Source: Marinobacter sp.
GTDB lineage: Bacteria > Pseudomonadota > Gammaproteobacteria > Pseudomonadales > Oleiphilaceae
Assembly (NCBI GenBank): GCA_030149475.1
Contig: JASBRL010000049.1
Location: forward strand, 1-44,766
Direction of reading: 5' to 3'
Length of the DNA stretch: 44,766 nt
The notes below the pieces were generated by a model, which saw nothing but the letters and a program-made list of their open reading frames with translations, was not told the origin of the DNA and searched no databases. Numbering within the stretch: position 1 is the stretch's first letter; every line of letters begins with the position of its first letter. The translations under genes and the position numbers were made by a program. Positions 1-7,336 of the stretch are shown here, piece by piece.

Positions 1-8
1 CCCGCAGG

Positions 9-105
9 GGCTCTCCCTGAAAGCCGGACTCCGCGTTGAGCCTTCTTGAAAGGCAACCAGCCTTCCTGCGAAGCCTCGCCTTGATTCCGGCTTTCAGGGA
101 GAGCC
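9..105. repeat. Long inverted repeat (20-bp perfect arms)
   Basis: Positions 9-28 and 86-105 are perfect reverse complements, 20 bp each, separated by 57 bases that contain a smaller hairpin (GCCTT/AAGGC). The transcript could fold into a long cruciform. It lies downstream of the minus-strand CoA-binding gene and could act as a terminator, or be the core of a dispersed repeat, because a conserved 33-base repeat follows directly at 105-137. Function is inferred. Confidence 0.75.
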
Positions 106-137
106 AGAATTGCCAATAGACTTGATCAGAGGTTCCC
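105..137 (+). repeat. Dispersed repeat, copy A
   Basis: This 33-base stretch matches 34138-34170 at 30 of 33 positions. The shared core is GCCAATAGACTTG followed by TCAGAG and TTCCC. The terminal TCAGAGGTTCCC also recurs at 35308-35319, and GGTTCCCTAACG (131-142) recurs at 37960-37971. It has no coding content and looks like the end of a small mobile or REP-like element. Confidence 0.65.
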
Positions 138-140
138 TAA

Positions 141-157
141 CGTGATCTGCGTCACAG
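141..157. promoter_or_regulatory. CRP/Vfr-like palindrome
   Basis: The bases CGTGATCTGCGTCACA fit the CRP-type consensus TGTGA-N6-TCACA except for the first base. No gene start lies beside it in the window: the neighbour at 218-658 ends here. If it is real, it would serve a gene left of the window. It may also be chance or part of the repeat next to it. Confidence 0.3.
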
Positions 158-165
158 TTTCCGTT

Positions 166-197
166 CATCCGTCCATCCGTCCATCCGTCCATCCGTC
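166..197. repeat. Tandem repeat of CATCCGTC, four copies
   Basis: Four perfect head-to-tail copies of the octamer CATCCGTC fill 166-197, just beyond the stop codon of the minus-strand gene ending at 218. Such short arrays vary in copy number by replication slippage. No function can be read from it. Confidence 0.85.
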
Positions 198-217
198 CTG
201 TCCGGGCCGGAAGACCT

Positions 218-658
218 TCAGGTGGCCATCGCCCTGACCGGAGGCACCCCCAGGCGGGGAATCTCCTGCTTGGGGCAATGATCCATAACGACGGTCAGTC
301 CGGCAGCTTCCGCCTTCTCCGCACCCTCCTGATTGATCACTCCGATCTGCAGCCAGATCACGGGTATGCCGAGCTCAATGGCGCTGTCGATGACCGGTCC
401 GGTGCGCCCGGAGGCGAGAAACAGGTCCGCCATATCAACGGGATCGGGAATTGAGGCGAGATCCCGGTAGACGGTCTCGCCCAGCAAGCGCTGGCCGGCC
501 AGTCGCGGATTGACCGGGATCACCCGGTAGCCCCGGCCCTGTAAAAACGACATAACATCGTGGCTTGGGCGATGAGTCTTTTCACTGGCCCCTAGCAGTG
601 CGATGGTGCGTACGGTTGCAAGAATGTGACGAAGAGCGTCGGGGCGGTTGACGGGCAT
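218..658 (-). CDS. CoA-binding (YccU-like) protein
   Basis: This 146-residue protein is a single Rossmann-type CoA_binding domain of the YccU family. The N-terminal strand IALLGASEKTHRPSH (about residues 18-32) carries the glycine-containing nucleotide loop. VIPVNPRLAGQRLLG and VIWLQIGVINQEG are typical of the family, as is a late Cys-Pro (DHCPKQE). Length matches the usual 135-150 residues. The family is related to the N-terminal domain of succinyl-CoA ligase alpha subunits, but its cellular role is unknown. The gene stands alone, 147 bases downstream of folX on the same strand, so it may be read from the folE-folX transcript. Confidence 0.85.
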   Translation of the reverse strand: MPVNRPDALRHILATVRTIALLGASEKTHRPSHDVMSFLQGRGYRVIPVNPRLAGQRLLGETVYRDLASIPDPVDMADLFLASGRTGPVIDSAIELGIPVIWLQIGVINQEGAEKAEAAGLTVVMDHCPKQEIPRLGVPPVRAMAT

Positions 659-805
659 GGTTACATCCTGTCCGGTGAGTTCAGTGACTCACTCAATATC
701 ACTGAACGTCTGTCAGATCAACCGCTGTCAGGGCATGGTGTTGTCGGGAAGGCAACACGCCATTGTCCGGAACCGGATGCCGGGCGCTGGACGTCCGTGT
801 CCGGC

Positions 806-1186
806 TCACTCCGGGCGATGGGCCTCTAACGCAACAGACACCGATTCCGCATAACGAAGGGCATGGGGTTTGTCAATTTCAACCCGCGCCCAAGCCACTG
901 CATTGTGCTCCATGACAATACCGAGAATTTCGTGGGTCATCCGCTCCAGCAGCGCGAACCGGTTGCCTTCGACATGGGCAATAATCTGCTTGGTGATGGT
1001 GCGGTAATTCAGCGCGGACTCGATCTCATTGTAACTCACTGCGGCCGTGGCATCGTATGTCAGGCAGACATTGATCAGCACATCCTGCTGGTTGCGGATT
1101 TCTTCTTCTTTGATGCCAATGTAGGTTCGCAGCAGCAGATCCTTGATACGAACCGTCGCCTGATGGTTTACCACCGGTGACTTCAT
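806..1186 (-). CDS. folX: Dihydroneopterin triphosphate 2'-epimerase FolX
   Basis: This 126-residue protein of the FolB/FolX fold contains IKDLLLRTYIGIKEEEI and ALNYRTITKQI near the N-terminal half and KPHALRYAESVSVAL at the C-terminus. These match FolX more closely than the aldolase FolB (E. coli FolX has IKNLRLRTFIGIKEEEI). FolX epimerises dihydroneopterin triphosphate to the monapterin form, leading to tetrahydromonapterin, a cofactor for phenylalanine hydroxylase in pseudomonads. The start at 1186 is chosen because the family begins a few residues before the first strand; the longer open frame upstream overlaps folE. It starts 8 bases after the folE stop, so the two form an operon. Confidence 0.9.
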   Translation of the reverse strand: MKSPVVNHQATVRIKDLLLRTYIGIKEEEIRNQQDVLINVCLTYDATAAVSYNEIESALNYRTITKQIIAHVEGNRFALLERMTHEILGIVMEHNAVAWARVEIDKPHALRYAESVSVALEAHRPE

Positions 1187-1194
1187 GGGTGCTC

Positions 1195-1761
1195 CTATCG
1201 CCTCTGGATCAGGTTGAGAAACTCGGCACGGGTAGCCGACAACTGCCGGAAAGACCCCAGCATCATGGATGTTTTCATCACCGAATTCTGCTTTTCCACG
1301 CCACGCATCATCATACACATATGCTTGGCTTCGATGACCACGGCAACACCCTTGGCTCCGGTCACCTGTTCGATAGCGTCGGCGATCTGCCGGGTCAGGT
1401 TTTCCTGAATCTGCATGCGGCGGGCATACATATCCACAATGCGGGCGAATTTGGACAGGCCCAGCACTCTGCCTTGCGGAATGTAGGCAATGTGGCATTT
1501 GCCGATGAAGGGGAGTAAATGGTGCTCGCACATGCTATACAGTTCGATATCCTGCACCACCACCATTTCATCCATGGTGGAGTCGAACACGGCGCCGTTG
1601 ACCAGGTCATCCAGACTCTGCTGATAGCCCCTGGTGAGAAACTGCATGGCCTTGGCCGCCCGCTCAGGCGTGTCGCGAAGGCCGTCTCGCTGGGTATCCT
1701 CACCCAGCTTCTGGATGATGCCGCGGTAATGATTGGCGAGCTCGGTGAGCTTTTCCGTCAT
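1195..1761 (-). CDS. folE: GTP cyclohydrolase I
   Basis: This 188-residue enzyme converts GTP to 7,8-dihydroneopterin triphosphate, the first step of folate and pterin synthesis. The zinc and active-site signature [11 protein letters not shown], the following [27 protein letters not shown] and the late [11 protein letters not shown] are all present. The start at 1761 (MTEKLTEL) has GGAAT upstream; an ATG at 1773 would add four residues and has no better site. Pairing with folX suggests this copy feeds the monapterin branch, though it could equally supply folate. No folM is seen nearby. Confidence 0.93.
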   Translation of the reverse strand: MTEKLTELANHYRGIIQKLGEDTQRDGLRDTPERAAKAMQFLTRGYQQSLDDLVNGAVFDSTMDEMVVVQDIELYSMCEHHLLPFIGKCHIAYIPQGRVLGLSKFARIVDMYARRMQIQENLTRQIADAIEQVTGAKGVAVVIEAKHMCMMMRGVEKQNSVMKTSMMLGSFRQLSATRAEFLNLIQRR

Positions 1762-2007
1762 GGTGTATTCCATTCTGCGTCGTGGTTTGTTCGGTCGAAC
1801 CGCAAAGTGTGATCCAATTCCAGCGCTGACACCAGAGGGCTCTGTGTCTTTGTTCGGATCATTGCTGCGTCGCACAGTGAACCCGGTTCGGTCCCGTGCG
1901 GCGGTCGACCTGATACACTATACGGACACGCCTTCGAAGAGGACCAGTGCCCAGGCGTGCTGCAGTGGGTAGACGTCATTGCGCAGATTCAGTCACGGAG
2001 ACGGCCT
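1762..2007. other. Divergent spacer folE / MEST-like hydrolase
   Basis: This 246-base region between two divergent genes must hold promoters for both. I see a Shine-Dalgarno GGAG at 1997-2000 for the plus-strand gene, but no convincing sigma70 pair and no clear operator. Confidence 0.5.
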
Positions 2008-2922
2008 ATGGAGCGGGTAGTTCCCTGCGGTGCAGCGGACACCGGTATTGGAACGGACAGCACGCTGGAACAATGGCAAAAAGGTGGCAAATGGTTCAAC
2101 TATGGCCATTACGCCATTTTCAGCCGGATGGCTGGTCAGGGCGATGGGCTGGTGTTGCTGCACGGATTTCCCACTGCCAGTTGGGATTGGAGCCGGCTTT
2201 GGCCGCTGCTCGCCAATCAGCCCTTTCAACTGCTGACACTTGACATGCTGGGTTTTGGTTTTTCTGACAAGCCGCAGAATTATCGCTACAGCATTGAGGA
2301 TCAAGCCGATTTACAGCAGGGCTGGATTGAAGGGTTGGGACTGAAACATGTACACCTGCTGGCTCATGATTATGGTTGCAGTGTTGCCCAGGAGTTGCTG
2401 GCACGGGAACAGGAAGGTTTGCTGCGATTCCACATAGACAGTGTGGTGTTTCTCAACGGTGCGCTGTTCCCGGAGGTTCATCGTCCGTTACTGATCCAGA
2501 AGCTGCTGTCGGGCCCCTTGGGCAGCCTGGTCAGCCGTGGCCTGACCCGGCGGACATTCGACTCCAGTTTCTGCCGACTGTTTTCGGAACAGCGGCGTCC
2601 GTCTCCGCAGGAGCTGGATAATTTCTGGGGACTGCTGACGTACAACAACGGACGCGGGATTCTGCATCGACTGATTCAGTACATGGAGGAACGACGCTGC
2701 CACCGGAATCGGTGGGTCAATGCGTTGATCGAGGCTGACCAGCCGATGCGGCTGATTTCCGGCACCGCTGATCCGGTCTCGGGTGTCGCCATGGCCATGC
2801 GTTACCGGGAGCTTGTCCCGGCCGCGGATGTGGTCAGTTTGCGTGGGGTCGGGCACTACCCTCATTACGAAAGTCCGGTCGAGGTTTACCAGGCAGTCCG
2901 GGCTTTTTACAAGCAATTCTGA
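2008..2922 (+). CDS. Alpha/beta hydrolase resembling MEST
   Basis: This 304-residue alpha/beta hydrolase has an oxyanion-hole motif HGFPTASWDW (residues 52-61). The nucleophile elbow AHDYGCSVAQEL puts Asp121 where epoxide hydrolases and haloalkane dehalogenases have their nucleophile. His283 in GVGHYPHYESP is the probable catalytic histidine and Asp255 is a possible acid. DMLGFGFSDKP, HDYGxxVAQELL, FPEVHRPLLIQKLL and SHYP-like signatures closely follow the vertebrate mesoderm-specific transcript protein MEST/PEG1, as recalled from memory. No signal peptide is seen. Start 2008 is preceded by GGAG; an in-frame upstream ATG at 1957 lacks this. It is convergent with the TetR gene 10 bases downstream. 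Substrate is unknown. Confidence 0.85.
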   Translation: MERVVPCGAADTGIGTDSTLEQWQKGGKWFNYGHYAIFSRMAGQGDGLVLLHGFPTASWDWSRLWPLLANQPFQLLTLDMLGFGFSDKPQNYRYSIEDQADLQQGWIEGLGLKHVHLLAHDYGCSVAQELLAREQEGLLRFHIDSVVFLNGALFPEVHRPLLIQKLLSGPLGSLVSRGLTRRTFDSSFCRLFSEQRRPSPQELDNFWGLLTYNNGRGILHRLIQYMEERRCHRNRWVNALIEADQPMRLISGTADPVSGVAMAMRYRELVPAADVVSLRGVGHYPHYESPVEVYQAVRAFYKQF

Positions 2923-2932
2923 CCCGGCGCTT

Positions 2933-3604
2933 TCAGGATGTGCGGGCTTTGTCATCTGAGCCCGGAGCAGGCCGGGGGAACGCGAGTCCGCCTTCAACGT
3001 AGTCAACAAAATGATTGAACAGGGTTGCGTCGTCCGGGCGGATATCGCCGAATGGCGTGTCGGCCAGTAAATCAATCTCGGCAGCACCGTGAATCAGATT
3101 GACGAATGAAAAGGCCAGACGAATCCGTAATGTAGTGCGATCTACGTCCGGCAGCGCCCGATGTAGCTGGCGCTCGATCTGCTCCACTTCAAGACGAAAG
3201 TGGCGTTTCAGCAGCAAGGCAATGTCACGGGTATTATCGGCGTGCAGGTGCGCCATGAACCTCAGTGCCGAAGGGCCCCAACTGATCTTCCCGGAGAGCA
3301 GCGACAGGTAGGGCAGCGACATGGCGCAGACGACCTCCCGCAGAGTCGGTTGCGAGGCCCGCTCGACCGCGGCGATGCCGGCCTCGAACCGCGGCCGGAG
3401 ATGACTGGTAATCATTGCCAGAACGGCCTCGATAACGCCGAGGCGGTTGCCAAAGTGATAGTGGGCAGCGGCGGAATTGCGAGTGCCGGACTCGGCGCTG
3501 ATCGTGCGCAGGGAGACCCCTTTCAGCCCCCGCTGGGCATACAGATCCAGAGCAGTGAGGAGAATTTTCTCACGGGTGGACTCGCCATTGGCAGTTCGGG
3601 ACAT
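2933..3604 (-). CDS. TetR-family transcriptional regulator
   Basis: This 223-residue regulator has a TetR N-terminal helix-turn-helix: TREKILLTALDLYAQRG (about residues 10-26), then SLRTISAESGTRNSAAAHYHFG and a long ligand-binding C-terminal half. The start at 3604 (MSRTANG) suits the family; an in-frame ATG at 3625 would add seven residues. It is 76 bases downstream of znuB on the same strand, with a palindrome in the gap that could be its operator. It converges on the MEST-like hydrolase, which it might regulate, but the divergent arrangement usual for TetR targets is missing. Confidence 0.9.
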   Translation of the reverse strand: MSRTANGESTREKILLTALDLYAQRGLKGVSLRTISAESGTRNSAAAHYHFGNRLGVIEAVLAMITSHLRPRFEAGIAAVERASQPTLREVVCAMSLPYLSLLSGKISWGPSALRFMAHLHADNTRDIALLLKRHFRLEVEQIERQLHRALPDVDRTTLRIRLAFSFVNLIHGAAEIDLLADTPFGDIRPDDATLFNHFVDYVEGGLAFPRPAPGSDDKARTS

Positions 3605-3629
3605 AAAACCGGACTCGCTGTGCATTTCG

Positions 3630-3660
3630 CGCAGTATAACGCACGCCGGGCGATACTGCG
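3630..3660. promoter_or_regulatory. Palindrome before the TetR gene
   Basis: CGCAGTAT (3630-3637) and ATACTGCG (3653-3660) form a perfect 8-bp inverted repeat with a 15-base spacer, 26 bases upstream of the TetR start. This is a usual place for an autoregulatory TetR operator. The assignment is inferred from position only. Confidence 0.4.
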
Positions 3661-3680
3661 GCCCTCTTGTTGTCGCAGCA

Positions 3681-4493
3681 TCAGAGTCGCTGCCGACGTA
3701 CCAGTGCGTAGACCAGCAGGAACAGCGCAAAAGCCGTGACGACGATGGATGGTCCCGCCGGAGAGTCGACTTCCCAGGACAGGGTCAGGCCGCCGGTGAC
3801 AGCGACCAGCCCGGCGACGACGGCCAGTACCACCATGCGTTCGGGGCTGCTGGCCAGTCGCCGGGCGGTAGCCGCGGGAATAATCAGCAGGGCGGTAATC
3901 AACAGTACCCCCACGATTTTCATGGCGATGGCGATAACCAGTGAAAACATCAGCATTAATGTTAGCCGGAGGCGCTCAACCGGGACACCTTCCACCCGGG
4001 CCAGTTCTTCATGGATGGTGCTCATCAGCAGGCCACGCCAGAGCCGGAACAGCAGTCCCAGTACCACCACTACCCCGCCGTAAATCCACATCAAGTCCCG
4101 GCGGGTCATGGCCAGCAGATCGCCAAACAGGTAAGCGTTCAGGTCAACCCTGACATCGGGCATAAAACTCAGCGTGACCAGACCGATCGCCAGAGCACTG
4201 TGAGCGAGGATGCCCAGCAGGGTGTCCGTGGCCAGACTGCGGTTACGGGCCAGAACGACCAGCACCAGAGCGAGCCCGACGCAGGTCAGGGCAATGCCCA
4301 GATTGAGCGGCAGGTGAAACAGGAATCCCAGGGCTACCCCGAGCAGTGCGGAGTGCGCCAGGGTATCGCCAAAATAGGCCATGCGACGCCAGACCACAAA
4401 GCAACCCAGCGGACCGGCGACCAGGGCGATGCCGAGCCCCCCGAGCATCGCCCGCCAGAAAAAATCGCCAAGAATGACGTCAACGAGGTTCAT
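3681..4493 (-). CDS. znuB: Zinc ABC transporter permease ZnuB
   Basis: This 270-residue integral membrane protein of the ABC-3 family has about eight hydrophobic segments. GPLGCFVVWRRMAYFGDTLAHSALLGVALG is split around the conserved family signature near residues 28-57, and LLITALLIIPAATARRL is the typical late loop. It forms the inner-membrane channel for zinc uptake with ZnuC. The start at 4493 (MNLVDVIL) overlaps the znuC end by 14 bases, indicating translational coupling. The longer open frame upstream runs inside znuC and is not used. It is last in the zur-znuC-znuB operon. Confidence 0.93.
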   Translation of the reverse strand: MNLVDVILGDFFWRAMLGGLGIALVAGPLGCFVVWRRMAYFGDTLAHSALLGVALGFLFHLPLNLGIALTCVGLALVLVVLARNRSLATDTLLGILAHSALAIGLVTLSFMPDVRVDLNAYLFGDLLAMTRRDLMWIYGGVVVVLGLLFRLWRGLLMSTIHEELARVEGVPVERLRLTLMLMFSLVIAIAMKIVGVLLITALLIIPAATARRLASSPERMVVLAVVAGLVAVTGGLTLSWEVDSPAGPSIVVTAFALFLLVYALVRRQRL

Positions 4494-5277
4494 GGGCGCA
4501 GGCGTCCGGGTGATGATCAGCAGGGGCCTGACCGGCGGTCGCAGGACGAATGATATCACCGTGCAGATTGTGCTGATGCGTGTGCTGGTGGTGATAGACT
4601 GCCAGGCTTTCGGCCACCGGCCGGCCGAAGACGTCGACAAAGGCGGGATCACGGGAAATGTCTTCCGGATAGCCGCTGCAGCACACATGCTGGTTCAGGC
4701 AAATCACCCGGTCAGTCGCCGCCATCACCAGGTGCAGGTCATGGGAAATCATGATCACGCCGCAGTGCAGGCGGTCGCGAAGACTGCGGATTAACTCATA
4801 CAGCGCAGCCTGACCGTTAATGTCGACTCCCTGGGCCGGCTCGTCCAGGGCCAGCAGATCCGGCTGGCGGGCGAGCGCACGGGCGAGCAGCAACCGCTGC
4901 AGTTCTCCGCCGGACAGATGATGAACCGATGCATCGAGCAAATGGGCGACGCCGGTCTCAGCGAGGGCAGTCTGGTACTCGGACTGCGGTTTGCCGGTCA
5001 GTGCCATGAAACGCTTGACCGTCAGCGGTAGCGTGGGCTGCAGGTCCAGGCGTTGTGGGACATAACCAATGCGAAGATCTGGCTGACGCCAGAGAGTGCC
5101 GCCCGAAATCGGCTGCAGTCCGGTGATGGCTTTGATCAGTGTGGTTTTCCCGGCACCGTTCGGACCGATGACGGTGACGATATCGCCCCGGCACAGAGTC
5201 AGGCTCACCCGATCGACCGCCGGCGAGCCCTGAAAGGTTACCGTTACATCGTCGAGCCTGATCAGTGGTTCAGTCAT
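4480..5277 (-). CDS. znuC: Zinc ABC transporter ATPase ZnuC
   Basis: This 265-residue ABC ATPase has a Walker A GPNGAGKTT at residues 38-46, signature LSGGELQRL at 121-129, Walker B LLALDEP around 141-147 and an H-loop MISHD near 176-180. The C-terminal tail (about 229-261) is rich in histidine (HHQHTHQHN, then ADHH and CAHEP), as in ZnuC proteins, and probably binds zinc. It powers ZnuB. The gene start overlaps the zur stop by 8 bases, so expression is coupled to the repressor. Confidence 0.94.
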   Translation of the reverse strand: MTEPLIRLDDVTVTFQGSPAVDRVSLTLCRGDIVTVIGPNGAGKTTLIKAITGLQPISGGTLWRQPDLRIGYVPQRLDLQPTLPLTVKRFMALTGKPQSEYQTALAETGVAHLLDASVHHLSGGELQRLLLARALARQPDLLALDEPAQGVDINGQAALYELIRSLRDRLHCGVIMISHDLHLVMAATDRVICLNQHVCCSGYPEDISRDPAFVDVFGRPVAESLAVYHHQHTHQHNLHGDIIRPATAGQAPADHHPDACAHEPR

Positions 5278-5761
5278 GGTTTCCGCTTAGCTGGCAGGCC
5301 GGGCAGAGTCCGATGACTTCGACGACCGTGTCTTCCGCGACAAATGCCTCGTCAGCGCTGGCCTGGCCCACCGCGAGTGCGACCTCCGGGGCGGTCAGTT
5401 CCAGAACATTGCGGCAGTTGCGGCAAATCAGGAATTGGCCGCAGTGCTGCTCCCCGGCGTGGGTGCACCCGAGGAAGGCATTGAGTGACGTAATGCGATG
5501 CACCAGGCCCTGACGCTGCAGGAAGTCCAGTGCCCGGTAGACGGTGGGCGGGGCAGCCCTGTGACCCTCTTCCGCCAGCATCGCCAGCAGGTCGTAGGCG
5601 CCCAGTGCCTTGTGGGAACGCCAGATCAGCTCCAGTACCTGCTCACGCGTGGGCGTCAGGCGCGCATTATTGGCCCGGCACAGAGTGCGTGCGTCCGCGA
5701 GGGCCTGACGGATACAGGCTGAATGGTTGTGGGTACGATACGGGAGTGCGCTGGCTGACAT
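5270..5761 (-). CDS. zur: Zinc uptake regulator Zur (Fur family)
   Basis: This 163-residue Fur-family repressor has a winged helix in the first half (LTPTREQVLELIW, then PPTVYRALDFLQRQGLVHRI). A dimerisation half follows, with HCGQFLICRNCRNV and a second CxxC (GLCPACQ) forming the structural zinc site. Zur represses zinc uptake genes when zinc is plentiful. Its position as first gene of zur-znuC-znuB and a Zur box over its promoter distinguish it from Fur itself. The first 25 residues are an extension rich in His and Arg, usual in Zur. Confidence 0.93.
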   Translation of the reverse strand: MSASALPYRTHNHSACIRQALADARTLCRANNARLTPTREQVLELIWRSHKALGAYDLLAMLAEEGHRAAPPTVYRALDFLQRQGLVHRITSLNAFLGCTHAGEQHCGQFLICRNCRNVLELTAPEVALAVGQASADEAFVAEDTVVEVIGLCPACQLSGNHD

Positions 5762-5785
5762 GACCGTTTCCGCGGGCCGGAAAAG

Positions 5786-5819
5786 GTAATATTATAACAT
5801 TCAATGCGGGCGCCGTCAG
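5786..5819 (-). promoter_or_regulatory. zur promoter with Zur box
   Basis: On the minus strand a -35 CTGACG (5814-5819) and a -10 TATAAT (5791-5796) are 17 bases apart. GTTATAATATTAC (5798-5786) covers the -10 and matches the gammaproteobacterial Zur palindrome GTTATAnTATAAC at all but one arm position. Repression by Zur of its own operon is therefore likely. The -35 lies only a few bases from the chpC stop. Confidence 0.75.
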
Positions 5820-5822
5820 CTG

Positions 5823-6290
5823 CTACCCGACGGTCTCCAGAGCCAGCGATTCCAGGTACTCGAGGCTGGGAATATAGGCCGTGTGACCTTCAACATCGAC
5901 GGCCATCAGATCCGCCGGCCCCCTGGGCGCTTCAATGGTCTGCATCTGGGTTTCAGCCAGCCTGGCCTGGCTGGGAATTCCCTGTGTGACGAGGGCGAGG
6001 AAGGGCAACCGGGCATGGTGCTCGCCGATGGTATTGAGCACGACAATGCGTCCGCGGGTGTTGGCTGGCAGCGCTGGCTGTCCGCCGTTGGCGGCATCGT
6101 AGGAGATTACCGGCAGCGTCTGGCCCCGCCAGTTGAGGGTGCCGACCAGCCATCCCGGTTGGTGATCGCCCGATACCGGTTCGGCGCCTGCGTAATCAAC
6201 AACTTCGGCGATGGATACGTTCGGCAGAAGCAACTGGCGATCGGTCATCGGGATCATAACGCAGGGCAGGAGTTGACTGGTGTCATTCAT
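5823..6290 (-). CDS. chpC: CheW-like adaptor ChpC
   Basis: This 155-residue single CheW domain has PMTDRQLLLPNVSIAEVV at the start and the characteristic GWLVGTLNWRGQTLPVISY in the middle. It is the last gene of the pil-chp cluster, downstream of the methylesterase, exactly where Pseudomonas has ChpC, the second CheW of the type IV pilus system. CheW adaptors couple receptor tips (PilJ) to the kinase (ChpA). It is shorter than PilI and divergent from it. The gene begins 11 bases after chpB. Confidence 0.85.
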   Translation of the reverse strand: MNDTSQLLPCVMIPMTDRQLLLPNVSIAEVVDYAGAEPVSGDHQPGWLVGTLNWRGQTLPVISYDAANGGQPALPANTRGRIVVLNTIGEHHARLPFLALVTQGIPSQARLAETQMQTIEAPRGPADLMAVDVEGHTAYIPSLEYLESLALETVG

Positions 6291-6301
6291 GATTTATATC
6301 C

Positions 6302-7336
6302 TCAGGCCGAATCGCGCTGCTGTTTGCCTTTAAGCAGGCAGGATTCTTCAATCGTCTTGACGAGTTCGCGGGCAAGTTGTTCCGGAGTGCCGGTAAAACT
6401 GGCGCAGCCGGTGTCGGCGATGGAATCCGGCATGGCACTGTTGCCACAGCTTTCGCTGCTCTGAACCCAGATCCGGCTGCCATAGGCCCGCAATAAGGGG
6501 GCCGCGATGGCGCCGTCGTTACCCATACCGGAAAACAGGATAGCATGGCATCGTTGTCGGTAATGATCGCCTATATTCAACAGCACCTGATCGATAGACG
6601 GACCGTAGGGCCCGGGCCAGGGCGTGTCTTTTTCGGTGAGATACCCGTCTGAATCCAGCGTCCATTCGCGCTCAACCGGCAACAGGATGACATCGCCGTT
6701 ATTGATCGCCCTACCGGTGCAGGCGGTGGTCAGCCGATAGTGGGCGTGCCGCCCCAGTACCCGGCTCAGCACGTCGGTAAAGTGACTGTCAATGTGCTGC
6801 GCGTAAACAAAGCCGACCGGCAGCCCCGCCGGTAAATGATCGAGAAACGCCTTGACCGCCGCCGGACCGCCCAGCGAGGCACCCAGAACCCAGACTTCGT
6901 CGGCCGGCTGTCCGGCAACCGCAGGCGTAATCCATCGGGGCAGGTCCAGCGAACGCTGCGGCTCTGTCGCTGCGGCGAGCTGATCCAGGGAGTCCCTGGT
7001 ATCCAGTTGCTCCAGTGCCCCGAGTTGCTGTTCGAGCTTGTCCTGCAGCCGGCGCTCCCAGCGAAAGTAATCGGTACCTCCCGGTTTGGGGGCGTGATCA
7101 ACGCCGAACAGAATGGGTGCATCGCTGTGTTCAAGCAGGTAGTCGAGTAACGCCGGATGATCGGACTCATCCTCCAGGGTGATCAGCCATAACTGCATAT
7201 CCGGGATCTCGGTGTAGCCCAGCAGGCGTTCCGGGTTACCGGAGAAGCCCGCATCGAGGCCAAACTTCGACGCGGCCTCCTGCAGGCGATGGCGCTGAAG
7301 GACGCTGTCCGAGACAATTCCTACCGCGCTGGCCAT
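6302..7336 (-). CDS. chpB: CheB-type methylesterase ChpB
   Basis: This 344-residue protein has a C-terminal CheB catalytic domain (about 145-335) with the triad Ser154 (LGASLGG), His181 (YAQHI) and Asp274 (GMGNDGA). It should remove methyl groups from PilJ glutamates, opposing PilK. The N-terminal 120 residues sit where CheB has its receiver domain, but the usual acidic pocket, phospho-Asp strand and Lys are not recognisable, so control by phosphorylation is doubtful. Start ATG shares one base with the chpA stop (TGATG), giving tight coupling. Confidence 0.9.
   Translation of the reverse strand: MASAVGIVSDSVLQRHRLQEAASKFGLDAGFSGNPERLLGYTEIPDMQLWLITLEDESDHPALLDYLLEHSDAPILFGVDHAPKPGGTDYFRWERRLQDKLEQQLGALEQLDTRDSLDQLAAATEPQRSLDLPRWITPAVAGQPADEVWVLGASLGGPAAVKAFLDHLPAGLPVGFVYAQHIDSHFTDVLSRVLGRHAHYRLTTACTGRAINNGDVILLPVEREWTLDSDGYLTEKDTPWPGPYGPSIDQVLLNIGDHYRQRCHAILFSGMGNDGAIAAPLLRAYGSRIWVQSSESCGNSAMPDSIADTGCASFTGTPEQLARELVKTIEESCLLKGKQQRDSA

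Noticed and set aside
806..1531. Long 241-codon version of folX
   Set aside because: The N-terminal 115 residues overlap folE in another frame and resemble nothing; the family starts at 1186.
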